NCBI GenBank assembly: GCA_964481825.1
Contig: CAYZUE010000008.1
Location: 1 to 36,256 of the forward strand
Source: CAYZUE01 sp964481825
GTDB taxonomy: Archaea; Hydrothermarchaeota; Hydrothermarchaeia; Hydrothermarchaeales; JALUUU01
Direction of reading: 5' to 3'
DNA length: 36,256 nucleotides
Position numbers and translations under genes: made by a program. The notes beneath the pieces were generated by a model. That model was not told where the DNA came from and made no database searches. It saw only the letters and a list, made by a program, of their open reading frames with translations. This document shows, one piece after another, positions 22,740 to 31,762 of the stretch (its first letter is position 1; every line of letters starts with the position of its first letter).

Positions 22740-24779
22740 TTATTGACCGATTAGAATTTTTTTTGCACCATCCCTTTCTTCAGGATCCCCAACTAAAGTA
22801 ACTTTGTCTCCTAATAATAGAAGAGTTTTGGGTCTTGGATTATTTATCATCTCATTGGCTCTTTCTATACCAATGATTGTTGTTCCTGTACGAGTTCGTA
22901 GCTTTGTATCTGCGATACTTTTTCCAATAACCGGGGATTTTTCATTTATTTCTATCTGATCCATTATTTTATTCTTCATAATCCCTTCAAAAATAGACAT
23001 CATCATTCTCCTGTTGGAATCTTGATTTTCAGTATTTTTCGTATTTGGTAGCATTATTTTCCTGATCATTCCCTCCATTTCAACTTGGAATCGGGTGATT
23101 GTATGCCAGAAAAGATACACCCCAAAAGCTATGATTAGAAATAGAAATGCAATAATCACGTAATTGTACCCTGAAATTCCCAGCATTATTATTGGAAATA
23201 CGTTGATCACAATTATCAAGCCTATAAATATAAAGCTAACATTCCGGATTGTATTCCTGGCCTGCGGCAAATCGAAAATGGAGAATTTTTCCCCTAATAT
23301 TTTAAGAAATAGCTCAATTAATCCTTGAATCCTCCTAAGAATTAAGTACATTGAAGGTAAAGACACAATAATTGCTACAATGGTTGAAGTAGTATTTATG
23401 TCGATGAACTTTATTGGTAACTCAGGCACATAGTTGGCAACACTAAATATGAGGATCCAAACAGTTACTATTACTAAAATATTAACAACAATGTCAATGA
23501 ACTTGTCTTTGAAATCTTTTGCTACACTTGTGTTGAACTGTAACAGCCTACTGGCTAATATAACCCACGAAGCTAGATATTTTATAAAGTTCTTTATATC
23601 TCGAGGAATCGTACGGTCAATTGTCTTTGTGAGGGTAGGGATTGACTTAAAAAGGAAGGGAGTAGCTGCTATGGATAATATAGTTGTTGCAATTGTAATC
23701 TGATAGAGCGCTGGATTTATTAAACCAGTGTCATAACCTTGTTTAGCCATAATTAGTGAAAATTCCCCTAGAGGTATCAATCCTACACCAACATACATAG
23801 AAATTCTACCACCATAACCACTGAGGTATGTGGCCAAACCACAACTAAGGATTCTTCCGAATACAATGATGAAAAATAAAAATAAGGCTATAAGGAAATT
23901 ATCTCTTAATATTACTAAATCCAATAGCATGCCTATACTTACAAAGAAAATGGTAGTGAACATATCTCGTATAGGTCGGATCATTCCCCTGATTTCGTAA
24001 CAATTTTGTGCTTCTGCTAGAATTACACCAGCCATAAAAGCTCCTAATGCTAGACTAAACCCTCTGTTGTTTGAGAATATAGCTAAAGAAAAACAGAATC
24101 CTAATGAGGTCAATAAGAGAATCTCATTAGATCCAATTCTTAATTTTATCCAGCTAATTATTTTAGGCATAAATCGTATGCCGATTGGTAATGTAATTAA
24201 GAAAAAAAGAAAAATGTTGAAAATTGTTAGAATAACATTTTCTAGATTAAATGTAGTTAGAGATGCAACACCACCAAAGAAAGTTAGGAGTATGATAGCT
24301 GCAATATCCTGGACTATGAGAATTCCAATTATTATAGGAGCATATTCAGTGTTTAAACTTTTCATATCCTTAAGAAACTTAGCGATTATTGCAGTGCTAC
24401 TTATAGCTAGAATTCCACCTAAAAAAAGGGAATCAGTTGAGGACCAACCAAGGATTTTTCCAATTGTATTTCCAATTCCCAACATAAACAATACTTCTAA
24501 ACCACCTGCAAACACAGCTACAGCTCCTACAGGCTTAAGTCTATTAAGATTGAACTCTAAACCAATTGAAAACATTAAAAGAATTATTCCTAAGTCAGCG
24601 AACAGGTTTATTATCTCTAAATTTGAAATAATTTTAAGGGCACTAGGCCCGATTAGGGCTCCTACAAGTAGATAACTGAGTATTACGGGTTGATTTTTTC
24701 TAGCAAAAAAAGCTGCAGCTATGAAAGCAAGGATAAGCACAATTGCTAAATCCTGAATTACAGTTACTCCAAGAGACAT
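22740..24779 (-). CDS. Kef-type monovalent cation:proton antiporter with TrkA-C domain
   Basis: 679 residues. The first ~380 form the 12-13 helix Na+/H+ exchanger (CPA2/Kef) domain: AFFARKNQPVILSYLLVGALIGPSAL, GGILAISSTAIIAKFL, GAFMAGVILAE and FFVSIGMLLD, including the Asp of the transport path. Residues ~400-560 add more helices resembling those before a mechanosensitive-like region, and the last ~70 are a TrkA-C domain (SPVIGKSIADTKLRTRTGTTIIGIERANEMI...LLLLGDKVTLVGD), which binds a nucleotide-like regulator. It exchanges K+ or Na+ for protons at the membrane and is not evidently linked to its neighbours. Confidence 0.85.
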   Translation of the reverse strand: MSLGVTVIQDLAIVLILAFIAAAFFARKNQPVILSYLLVGALIGPSALKIISNLEIINLFADLGIILLMFSIGLEFNLNRLKPVGAVAVFAGGLEVLFMLGIGNTIGKILGWSSTDSLFLGGILAISSTAIIAKFLKDMKSLNTEYAPIIIGILIVQDIAAIILLTFFGGVASLTTFNLENVILTIFNIFLFFLITLPIGIRFMPKIISWIKLRIGSNEILLLTSLGFCFSLAIFSNNRGFSLALGAFMAGVILAEAQNCYEIRGMIRPIRDMFTTIFFVSIGMLLDLVILRDNFLIALFLFFIIVFGRILSCGLATYLSGYGGRISMYVGVGLIPLGEFSLIMAKQGYDTGLINPALYQITIATTILSIAATPFLFKSIPTLTKTIDRTIPRDIKNFIKYLASWVILASRLLQFNTSVAKDFKDKFIDIVVNILVIVTVWILIFSVANYVPELPIKFIDINTTSTIVAIIVSLPSMYLILRRIQGLIELFLKILGEKFSIFDLPQARNTIRNVSFIFIGLIIVINVFPIIMLGISGYNYVIIAFLFLIIAFGVYLFWHTITRFQVEMEGMIRKIMLPNTKNTENQDSNRRMMMSIFEGIMKNKIMDQIEINEKSPVIGKSIADTKLRTRTGTTIIGIERANEMINNPRPKTLLLLGDKVTLVGDPEERDGAKKILIGQ

Positions 24780-24884
24780 TAAATAGCCTTAATTTGCCCT
24801 TTTTATAAATTTTCTCCTTTTTTTTTAAAAAATTGAAAAAGAAATAACAGAATCTTTAGAAATTAATTCGGGAAAAAACTATTA

Positions 24885-26984
24885 CTAACCAAATCTTTTT
24901 TTCTTTGATTTACAGTTTATATCAATACAACTTAAAATGGGGGTTTTCTTAAATTTAATGCTCACCATCGGTAAATTACATTGATTACATTTTACGTTCG
25001 TAGTTTTGACTAATTTATTTTGAGGTAAAGGATAAGACGTTGAGCACTTGGGATAGTTATTACATCCTACAAATATCTTGCCGGTTTTTCTAGATTTTAT
25101 AATCTTTAACGAATTTTTACACGTTGGACACGGTCCAACAAGATATTTTTTCATATCTTTATCAACTAAAGCTTTAGATAATTTTACTCCAATTAGATTA
25201 CAAAGAATTTCGTATCCAAAAAAACCNNNNNNNNNNAATTTTACTCCAATATGGGTTTCTTTTTCTCTAAAATCATCTAAAATCTTCTTTAATTCTTCTC
25301 GTGCTTCTGAAAGGACATCAGTTTTTGTGTCCATTCCTTTCCGAATTCTTTCTACTTTATCCTCAAATAGTCTTGTAAGTTTTTCACTTATAATAGCTGG
25401 AGCGTTCTCTTCCAAAGTTCTTACAACTCCTACACCTAGCTCCGTTACTTGAATTGGCACCTCTTTTATATACTCGCGCCGGTAGAGTGTTTCAACGATA
25501 TCAGCTCTCGTAGCCTTAGTCCCAAGTCCATGTTTCTCTAACTCTCTAACAAGGGATGAGGGGTTGTATCTTGGTGGGGGTTTAGTTTCTTTTTCAACTG
25601 AGTAAATTCTTTCAACATTGAGATTATCACCATTTGCTAAATATGGAAGAGGCTGTTCTTTAAACTTTATAAAGGGATACAATGTTGCCCAGCCATTTTC
25701 TATAGTAGTAACTCCTGAGAAATTATAGGAATTATCCTGGATTTTGATTTTCCCCTTTAACTCTTCTCTAATCATTGGAATTCCAAAAGTTGCAATAAAT
25801 CTATGTACAATAAGTTTGTATAATTTCTGTTGTTGGATATCAAGTTTCTTTGGAATTCTTCCAGTTGGGAAAATAGCAGGGTGGGCAGGATCAATTTTCT
25901 TACCTTCGATTGGTCGAAGATTTTTTTTATCTAGGATTTTCTCTATGTATGATTTAAAATCAATTGACTCTTTAAGAGCGCTTAAAATTTTTCTGTAACC
26001 AATTGCGGGAGGAAGTTTTTCTGAAGATGTTCTAGGGTAAGATATGCATCCTCCTTCATATAACTTTTGAGCCATTTGTTGAGTCGACTTTGGGGAAAAT
26101 TTAAAACACCTATAAGCCTCTGATTGTAATGCACCAAGATTAAATGGAAATGGAGGCCATTTCTTAACCTTTTTTTTATCAATTTTAGTTATAGTACCAT
26201 AACTATTTTTTGACCTTTTAATAATCTGATCAACTAAATCCTTTTCAAATACTCTACCTGAATCATGAATAACCGTTATTTTACCATCCTCATGCAATAA
26301 ATCTGCAAAGATTTCCCAATATTTTCTAGCTGTAAATTCCGAAATTTTCTTTTCCCTATCTACAAGCAAAGATAAAGCAGGTGTTTGAACTCTACCCGCG
26401 CTTATGGTAACGTATCTGTGACCTGCACTTTTCAAAGCTTTAGTTAAAGCTCTAGAAGTATTGATTCCCCAATACCAGTCCATCATATGTCTAGCTTCTC
26501 CAGCATCCACTAATTTCCAATCAATTTCCCCAGGATTTTCAAAAGCGTGTAATAGGTCTTTTTTTGTAAGGGTAGAAAACTTCATTCTACGAATTTTTTT
26601 CCCTTTTGATGAGCATGCAAATCTTAGTGCATTATATCCTAAAAGCTCACCTTCAATATCGTAATCTGTAGCTAAATAAAACTCATCTACATTTTTTGCC
26701 AAAGAAATTAAGGTTCGGATATATTTTTTTATGTAAGATTTAGACTTATCTATTTCGTAAATTGGCCTCCAACCAATCTCAAACAAGGGATAATCCCATT
26801 TATCTCCTTTCTGAGAGAGTGAATATAAGTGACCTGCAGCAGAAGCTACAATAAATTCTTCATCGCCATTTTGTTTTTCGTAATAAGTAACTCCATTTCC
26901 CCTCTTACTAGAATATTTTGTAAATAGTGCATTAGCTATACGTTGACTAACCTTAGGTTTTTCAGTGATAATTAATGTTTTCAT
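24885..26984 (-). CDS. topA: DNA topoisomerase I, archaeal type IA (interrupted by assembly gap)
   Basis: An archaeal TopA that relaxes negatively supercoiled DNA through a transient 5' phosphotyrosine. It begins MKTLIITEKPKVSQRIANAL (the Toprim domain), with the Toprim DxD in YLATDYDIEGELLGYNAL, the active-site Tyr in GGCISYPRTSSE, and two C-terminal zinc fingers (CPTC...CNNYPKC; CNQC...C..C). The ATG at 26984 is preferred over 26996 because the protein then starts at the conserved Toprim. Frame and family are continuous across ten Ns (25227-25236), but the sequence beside the gap is probably mis-assembled: the residues GFFGYEILCNLIGV appear to be contig-end noise (see the gap entry). C-terminal zinc fingers fit the archaeal class. 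Confidence 0.88.
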   Translation of the reverse strand: MKTLIITEKPKVSQRIANALFTKYSSKRGNGVTYYEKQNGDEEFIVASAAGHLYSLSQKGDKWDYPLFEIGWRPIYEIDKSKSYIKKYIRTLISLAKNVDEFYLATDYDIEGELLGYNALRFACSSKGKKIRRMKFSTLTKKDLLHAFENPGEIDWKLVDAGEARHMMDWYWGINTSRALTKALKSAGHRYVTISAGRVQTPALSLLVDREKKISEFTARKYWEIFADLLHEDGKITVIHDSGRVFEKDLVDQIIKRSKNSYGTITKIDKKKVKKWPPFPFNLGALQSEAYRCFKFSPKSTQQMAQKLYEGGCISYPRTSSEKLPPAIGYRKILSALKESIDFKSYIEKILDKKNLRPIEGKKIDPAHPAIFPTGRIPKKLDIQQQKLYKLIVHRFIATFGIPMIREELKGKIKIQDNSYNFSGVTTIENGWATLYPFIKFKEQPLPYLANGDNLNVERIYSVEKETKPPPRYNPSSLVRELEKHGLGTKATRADIVETLYRREYIKEVPIQVTELGVGVVRTLEENAPAIISEKLTRLFEDKVERIRKGMDTKTDVLSEAREELKKILDDFREKETHIGVKXXXXGFFGYEILCNLIGVKLSKALVDKDMKKYLVGPCPTCKNSLKIIKSRKTGKIFVGCNNYPKCSTSYPLPQNKLVKTTNVKCNQCNLPMVSIKFKKTPILSCIDINCKSKKKRFG
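25227..25236. other. Assembly gap (10 N)
   Basis: Ten Ns, a scaffolder default length. The 14-mer AATTTTACTCCAAT begins the contig right of the gap (25237-25250) and also occurs 33 nt before the gap on the left (25180-25193). Joining the two copies gives continuous in-frame topA, KETHIGVKLSKALVDKDMKK, which matches what the family shows before the CPTC zinc finger. The 33 nt between the left copy and the gap are thus likely erroneous and the gap false. Confidence 0.8.
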
Positions 26985-27376
26985 TTCTCCATTCAATATT
27001 TTTAGAAGGTTATTAAAGTATCTATAAATTGTTTATCTTCGACAGAGGTAATATTTCCCCCTTAAAACTTATAATATCCCCCAGATGTTTTTCTGTTAAA
27101 GAAGACTACTTTTTTTTTAAAATTTCCAAAATTGAAATGTTTATCTCAAATTTAGTTTGCTTCAGCGATTTAGATTATCTAAATGGCTTCCATGGCAAAC
27201 ACTTTTTTGAACTTTTTGCAGTACTTAAGATTTTGTCAAAGTCCAACTAAAAGAGTTTTTTTTTTTTATGGTGGATGCTAGTAGTAAGCACCTCCATCCG
27301 GAACTCATCAGTTCATAATCTTTTCAGAAGGGAACATGAGTTTTTCGACTATTATTTCAGGAAACTTTAATTTGAG
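26985..27376. other. Intergenic stretch between topA and tRNA-Tyr
   Basis: About 390 bp without a convincing gene. A 73-codon open frame from a TTG at 27029 lacks a ribosome-binding site and contains poly-Phe from T-runs, so I do not call it. A 12-T run lies at 27256-27267. Just beyond it are short inverted repeats: GGTG/CACC (27270-27273 and 27289-27292) and GAACT-CATC-AGTTC (27301-27314), which could form small hairpins; no box C/D or H/ACA arrangement was completed. Confidence 0.45.
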
Positions 27377-27451
27377 TCCCGGCGGCCGGATTTGAACCAG
27401 CGACTAAGCGGTCTACAGCCGCCCACTCTGGCCAGACTGAGTTACGCCGGG
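27377..27451 (-). tRNA. tRNA-Tyr (GTA)
   Basis: On the minus strand CCCGGCG pairs with CGCCGGG, with discriminator A; the C1-G72 pair is the archaeal tRNA-Tyr identity element. Anticodon loop CTGTAGA between GCGG and CCGC gives GTA. The T arm contains GGTTCAAATCC. No intron and no encoded CCA. Upstream on the minus strand a TATATTAAAA element (near 27478) suits its promoter. Confidence 0.95.
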
Positions 27452-27690
27452 TATCGCCTAAACATTCCGAATTTTAATATACTAAACGGCAAAGCGTTTA
27501 AAGACAATATTTTAGATAAATGAAACTGTCTTTTTTATTATTATCGGTTGATTTGATACATTTGTAATTATATGGGTGAAAAAATCGATAATTAACAATC
27601 TTTTGAGTATGAAAAGAAACATATCTTAAAAAAAACTAAGTTTGATGTAAAAAAAAATTGAAACTATAAAAAAAATTTATTAGGAGACCA

Positions 27691-28614
27691 ATGAAATTGA
27701 AACAGGTCAAAGGAATTAATCTCCATAGGAATATGAAGGTAGAAGAACTTTTTGACGAATACAAAAAGGCAGGAGCACAAGGAACTATTGGGCTATCTGA
27801 AGCTCAGACAATAATGCAAGAGATGCTCCAAAAAGATGTCACCGTATTTCTTGGTATTGCCGGCCCCCTTACTGCATCGGGATTTAGACCAATAATCAGG
27901 GATATGATAAAAAAGAAGATGGTTAGCGCTGTTGTAACTTCAGGGGCAAACATTGTCCATGATATGATTGAAGCCTTTGGTGGACATCATTACTGTGGGA
28001 AATATGATAAAGTTGATAGGGATTTGAGAAAAAAAAATTTTGGAAGATTAGGTAATGTTTTAGTAGATTTTAAAGATTTTGAAATTTTTGAAAAGAAGTG
28101 CCAAGAAATATTCTCAAACATAAGTGAAGAAAAGAGAGAGAACCTCTCAATCAGAGAGCTTCTTTGGGAAATAGGGTATAATTTAGACGATAAGGACTCG
28201 TTCCTAACTGCAGCATATGAAGAGGATGTTCCTATTTTTTCCCCTGCTTTAGTTGATTCTATGTTGGGACTTCAACTTTTCTTCTTCTCTCAAGAAAACA
28301 CAATAGTTCTTAATGCTCTTAAAGATATGAAAGAACTTGCAGACATGGTTTTCAAAGCTCATCAAACTGGAGCTATCCTTTTAGGGGGTGGAGTATCTAA
28401 ACATTACATTCTTGGAGCTAATACACTTAGAGGGGGTATCGATTATGGTATCCAGATTACTTTAGACAGAGAAGAAGGTGGAAGTCAGAGTGGAGCAAAA
28501 TTAGAAGAGGGAATATCCTGGGGAAAGGTTGGGACAAAAAGTAGGATTATATCTCTCGTAGGCGATATAACTATCATATTTCCGCTACTATTGGCAGGAT
28601 TAAAAGAAGATTAA
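27691..28614 (+). CDS. dys: Deoxyhypusine synthase
   Basis: 307 residues. DHS uses NAD and spermidine to modify one lysine of translation factor aIF5A, in all archaea and eukaryotes. Family landmarks: FLGIAGPLTASGFRPIIRDMI, VVTSGANIVHDMIEAFGGHHYCG, DVPIFSPALVDSMLG, GGVSKHYILGAN and the catalytic-lysine region DREEGGSQSGAKLEEGISWGKV, where the Lys of GAKxxE...SWGK forms the enzyme-imine intermediate. A GGAG site lies just before the ATG. Some archaea use agmatine; this cannot be read here. It is followed by pyrF after one base, so the two form an operon. Confidence 0.92.
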   Translation: MKLKQVKGINLHRNMKVEELFDEYKKAGAQGTIGLSEAQTIMQEMLQKDVTVFLGIAGPLTASGFRPIIRDMIKKKMVSAVVTSGANIVHDMIEAFGGHHYCGKYDKVDRDLRKKNFGRLGNVLVDFKDFEIFEKKCQEIFSNISEEKRENLSIRELLWEIGYNLDDKDSFLTAAYEEDVPIFSPALVDSMLGLQLFFFSQENTIVLNALKDMKELADMVFKAHQTGAILLGGGVSKHYILGANTLRGGIDYGIQITLDREEGGSQSGAKLEEGISWGKVGTKSRIISLVGDITIIFPLLLAGLKED

Positions 28615-28615
28615 A

Positions 28616-29263
28616 ATGAGATTAAAGAAAAAATCACGATTAATTCTAGCTATGGATCTAGAAGACGAAAAAAAATCTCTCGAAGTATGTAATAATGTAA
28701 AAGATTACATTGATGCAATTAAGGTTGGTTACCCTCTAATATTGTCAAATGGGCTTGGTATTTTGACAAAAATAAAAAAATTCGGGAAACCAATTATCGC
28801 TGACTTCAAAGTAGCTGATATACCCTGGACAAGTGAAAAAATATGCAAATTAGCAACAACTAATGGTGCGGATTATGTTATAATACAGGGTTTTCTTGGT
28901 GAAGATGTTATTAAAACATGCTCAAAAGTTGCTAAGATATTTGTTGTCGCAGAGATGACGCATCCTGGAGCGAAGGATTTTATGGAGAGAAATTCTGTGG
29001 GAATATCTGCTATTGCTAAGAAATATGCTTATGGGGTTGTTGCACCCGCAACTCGACCTGAGAGTATAAAAAAAATCAGAAAGATAGTAGGGGATATGAT
29101 AATCATTTCTCCAGGAATTAAAGTCCAGGGAGGGAAGGTTGGAAGTGCATTAAATGTAGGAGCAGATTTTGAGATAATTGGGAGAGGAATTTATGATGAC
29201 AAAAATCCACAAAGTGCTGCAAAGATTTTTTATAACGAAATTAAGGAGAATTTCAAACGTTAA
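28616..29263 (+). CDS. pyrF: Orotidine 5'-phosphate decarboxylase
   Basis: 215 residues, archaeal-type OMP decarboxylase, the last step of UMP synthesis. The barrel shows LILAMDLEDEKKSLEV, AIKVGYPL, the catalytic set in PIIADFKVADIPWT (Lys-x-x-Asp, with ADFK and DIP), FVVAEMTHPG, GVVAPATRPE, and the phosphate loop IISPGIKVQGG...GADFEIIGRGIY. Start ATG follows the dys stop after one base. The box C/D sRNA begins 21 nt after its stop. Confidence 0.93.
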   Translation: MRLKKKSRLILAMDLEDEKKSLEVCNNVKDYIDAIKVGYPLILSNGLGILTKIKKFGKPIIADFKVADIPWTSEKICKLATTNGADYVIIQGFLGEDVIKTCSKVAKIFVVAEMTHPGAKDFMERNSVGISAIAKKYAYGVVAPATRPESIKKIRKIVGDMIIISPGIKVQGGKVGSALNVGADFEIIGRGIYDDKNPQSAAKIFYNEIKENFKR

Positions 29264-29283
29264 TAAGTAGATATATACTGCCA

Positions 29284-29332
29284 ATGATGATTGATGGGCG
29301 ACCTGATAAGTGATGAACCCTATGAGCGCTGA
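29284..29332 (+). ncRNA. Box C/D sRNA (rRNA/tRNA 2'-O-methylation guide)
   Basis: A complete four-box arrangement: box C ATGATGA (29284-29290), 12-nt guide, D' CTGA (29303-29306), 3-nt spacer, C' GTGATGA (29310-29316), 12-nt guide, D CTGA (29329-29332). The equal 12-nt guides and 3-nt D'-C' gap are the standard archaeal geometry needed for the two L7Ae/Nop5/fibrillarin assemblies. The guides are TTGATGGGCGAC and ACCCTATGAGCG; targets lie opposite the fifth nucleotide before each D box and must be sought in the organism's own rRNA or tRNA. A TATA-like GATATATA lies just before it, so it may be transcribed alone or processed from the pyrF mRNA. Confidence 0.92.
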
Positions 29333-29420
29333 GGCAAATTTTTCTTAACCAACATCAAATTTATATAGTCCTATGATAATTTGTTCTTAATAATATCCAA
29401 ATATTACTGGAGTAATACAT

Positions 29421-29606
29421 TTGCCTAAAATTAGCGTTGATATACCAAGGGAATTATTTGACGATATGATAGTACATGTAGGACAAGATAAGAAATTTGT
29501 AAATCAAAGCGACGCTATTCGAACTGCTATTCGGAAGATGCTCGACCAAATGGATGAAATTGATCGAAGGCATGGTAGATCAAAAGAAACACGTGGAGGC
29601 AATTGA
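29421..29606 (+). CDS. Ribbon-helix-helix (CopG/MetJ-type) DNA-binding protein
   Basis: 61 residues: one ribbon (ISVDIPRELFDDMIVHV), a two-helix region with NQSDAIRTAIRKML and a basic tail ending RRHGRSKETRGGN. Start is TTG at 29421 with GGAG about 8 nt upstream. It stands directly before the preQ0 genes, whose first start (29608) comes just after this stop with no promoter between, so it is in the same operon and is probably its regulator. Confidence 0.8.
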   Translation: MPKISVDIPRELFDDMIVHVGQDKKFVNQSDAIRTAIRKMLDQMDEIDRRHGRSKETRGGN

Positions 29607-29607
29607 T

Positions 29608-30360
29608 ATGAGAGATGTTCAAAATGATGAGGCACAGCATAAGATTAGACTCTCAAAAGTAGGGATTATCAACTTAGAGTATCCTGTAACTATAAAACGT
29701 TCGGATAGAGAAACTGACGCTATTTTGGAGGCTAAAATGTCTGTAGATTTACCAGAGAAACAAAAGGGAGCTCACATGTCACGTTTTGTGGAAAAATTAG
29801 AAGATAACTTCAGATTGCCTCAGAAAACGATGAGCGTGGAAAATCTCGCAAAAGAACTAGCCATGCAACAATTAAAGCTTCATGAATATGCAAAGAATGC
29901 ATTAGTTGAACTAAAGACAAAGAGGGATTATAAGAAAAAAGTGTACCAACTTTCGGGAATATATGATACTAGAACTTCCCTGATGACGGTTGGGGTTAAA
30001 GTTGTTGGAGCAATTGCGTGTCCATGCAGTATTGAAATAACAAAGGGGCTAAGTCACAACCAACGAGCAACAATCAGCTTAGAACTTGGCGGTAATAATA
30101 TAGAGATTAATGCAGAAGAACTTGTTGAGATATGTGAGAAATCATTTTCTGCACCTGTTAAATTAACTCTAAAACGTCCTGGAGAAAGAGACTTAGTTGA
30201 AAGAATGCATGACAATCCTATGTTTGTTGAGGATGTTGTTAGGAAGTGTGTCCACAATCTTAAATCTAAATTCAAAGGAAAATACTGCAGAGTGAAATGT
30301 GTAAGTCAAGAATCTATACATCCATTTGATGTTTTTGCAGAGTGGAGTGGGAAGTTATGA
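29608..30360 (+). CDS. mptA: GTP cyclohydrolase I type 2 (FolE2/MptA family)
   Basis: 250 residues. FolE2/MptA opens GTP to a dihydroneopterin, the entry to preQ0, folate or methanopterin synthesis. The catalytic/metal signature is ACPCSIEITKGLSHNQRATI. I place the start at the ATG of 29608, not 29554, because GGAGG (29595-29599) lies 8 nt before it and the longer frame would overlap the regulator. The bacterial-like CPCS...HNQR form and its place with QueC/E/D favour making dihydroneopterin triphosphate for QueD; archaeal MptA instead forms the cyclic phosphate. Either is possible. Confidence 0.88.
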   Translation: MRDVQNDEAQHKIRLSKVGIINLEYPVTIKRSDRETDAILEAKMSVDLPEKQKGAHMSRFVEKLEDNFRLPQKTMSVENLAKELAMQQLKLHEYAKNALVELKTKRDYKKKVYQLSGIYDTRTSLMTVGVKVVGAIACPCSIEITKGLSHNQRATISLELGGNNIEINAEELVEICEKSFSAPVKLTLKRPGERDLVERMHDNPMFVEDVVRKCVHNLKSKFKGKYCRVKCVSQESIHPFDVFAEWSGKL

Positions 30361-31025
30361 AGTGTGTAATCTTGATGTCAGGAGGACTTGATTCAACAAC
30401 ACTCCTTCATTGGGTGATTAAAAAAGGATACATGCCATTTGTATTAAGTTTTAATTATGGACAAAGACATAAAAAGGAACTAAAATTTGCACAAAACACG
30501 TGTAAGAAATTAAAAGTTAACCATAAAATTTTAGATTTGGAGAACATCCAGAGTCTTCTTTTAGGGAGCGCTTTAACCTCTGAAGATGTAGAAGTTCCTG
30601 AATCACATTATAGTCACGCAAGTCAGAAAAAAACAGTAGTTCCAAATCGAAATGCTATTATGATAAATATTGCTATTGGATACGCTATAAGTAATAGAAT
30701 TAACAAGATTTTTTATGCTGCTCATTACAATGATCGAGCAATTTATCCGGATTGCAGATGGGAATATATCCAGAGTCAGAATACAACCTCAAATCTTGCA
30801 AATGATGAACATATAGAGATAATTGCACCATTCGTAGAAAAAACTAAGGAAGAGATAGTACGTTTAGGAGCCGAGTTGGGAGTTTCATTTGAAAATACAT
30901 GGTCTTGTTATAAAGGCGGTAATCAGTCCTGTGGTGTCTGTGGGACTTGTAGAGAAAGAATTGAGGCATTTCAATTAAGTAAGATAAAAGATCCTCTGAA
31001 ATATTCAATAGCGGTGGAATGGTAA
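30357..31025 (+). CDS. queC: 7-cyano-7-deazaguanine (preQ0) synthase
   Basis: 222 residues if started at the ATG of 30357, which overlaps the mptA stop by 4 bases (ATGA). The ATP pyrophosphatase loop LMSGGLDSTTLL and the C-terminal zinc site C-x8-C-x2-C-x2-C (CYKGG...SCGVCGTC) are intact, as are VPNRNAIM and ...KTKEEIV. QueC makes preQ0 from 7-carboxy-7-deazaguanine with ATP and ammonia. In archaea preQ0 goes to archaeosine at position 15 of tRNA. Confidence 0.95.
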   Translation: MKCVILMSGGLDSTTLLHWVIKKGYMPFVLSFNYGQRHKKELKFAQNTCKKLKVNHKILDLENIQSLLLGSALTSEDVEVPESHYSHASQKKTVVPNRNAIMINIAIGYAISNRINKIFYAAHYNDRAIYPDCRWEYIQSQNTTSNLANDEHIEIIAPFVEKTKEEIVRLGAELGVSFENTWSCYKGGNQSCGVCGTCRERIEAFQLSKIKDPLKYSIAVEW

Positions 31026-31762
31026 TGGCAGCAACAATTCAAGAGATATTCTGCTCAATACAAGGTGAAGGACCTTATGTTGGTGTAAGACAAGCATTCA
31101 TTAGATTTCAAGGATGCAACTTGAGTTGTGATTATTGTGACACTCCTCAAGTAAAGGAGAATATTAAAAAATGTAATGTTGAAATATCTCCAGGCAAAAA
31201 GGAATTCTTACAATTGAAAAATCCAATAGACAATGAAAAAGTGTCAAATATCATAAAAAATTTCGGTAAAATCCACTCTGTAGCTCTTACGGGAGGAGAA
31301 CCATTATTACAAGCAGAATTTATTAGGGATTTAAAAGTGAAAGCACCTCTATTTTTAGAGACTAACATGACATTACCGAATAATGCTGAAAAAGTTAAGG
31401 ATAAGATAAGGTACGTTGCAGGGGATTTTAAGCTTCGGAACGCATTTAATGATACTGACAACTATGAAAAACTTAAACAGGCAACAAAAAAGAGTTATCG
31501 GATTTTAAGAAACAAAAAAGATAGAGACTGTTTCTGTAAGATTGTGATTAAGAGTGATGATAATGTCAAAGAAATAATTGAAGATATTAAATTGGTTAAG
31601 AAATATATCTCTTGTTTGATTTTGCAACCATTAACACCTTTAAATGGTCCTTTAGAAAAACCTTCTATGAATTGTATTTTAGATTTACAAGAGAACATAA
31701 CTGAGATTATTAATGATGTGCGTATAATACCTCAAACTCATAAGATCGTGGGAGTACTTTAA
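31025..31762 (+). CDS. queE: 7-carboxy-7-deazaguanine synthase (radical SAM)
   Basis: 245 residues. SIQGEGPYVGVRQAFIRFQGC is the QueE N-terminal signature, followed by the cluster motif C-x3-C-x2-C (CNLSCDYC) that reduces S-adenosylmethionine, and TGGEPLLQ. QueE ring-contracts carboxytetrahydropterin. Two in-frame ATGs (31019 and 31025) exist; I choose 31025 because it overlaps the queC stop (TAATG) and has a GGTGG site 7 nt upstream. It keeps the operon order C-E-D. Confidence 0.93.
   Translation: MAATIQEIFCSIQGEGPYVGVRQAFIRFQGCNLSCDYCDTPQVKENIKKCNVEISPGKKEFLQLKNPIDNEKVSNIIKNFGKIHSVALTGGEPLLQAEFIRDLKVKAPLFLETNMTLPNNAEKVKDKIRYVAGDFKLRNAFNDTDNYEKLKQATKKSYRILRNKKDRDCFCKIVIKSDDNVKEIIEDIKLVKKYISCLILQPLTPLNGPLEKPSMNCILDLQENITEIINDVRIIPQTHKIVGVL

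Noticed and set aside
27029..27250. 73-codon open frame on the plus strand after topA
   Set aside because: TTG start without ribosome-binding site, phenylalanine runs from T-tracts, no recognisable motif; treated as chance.
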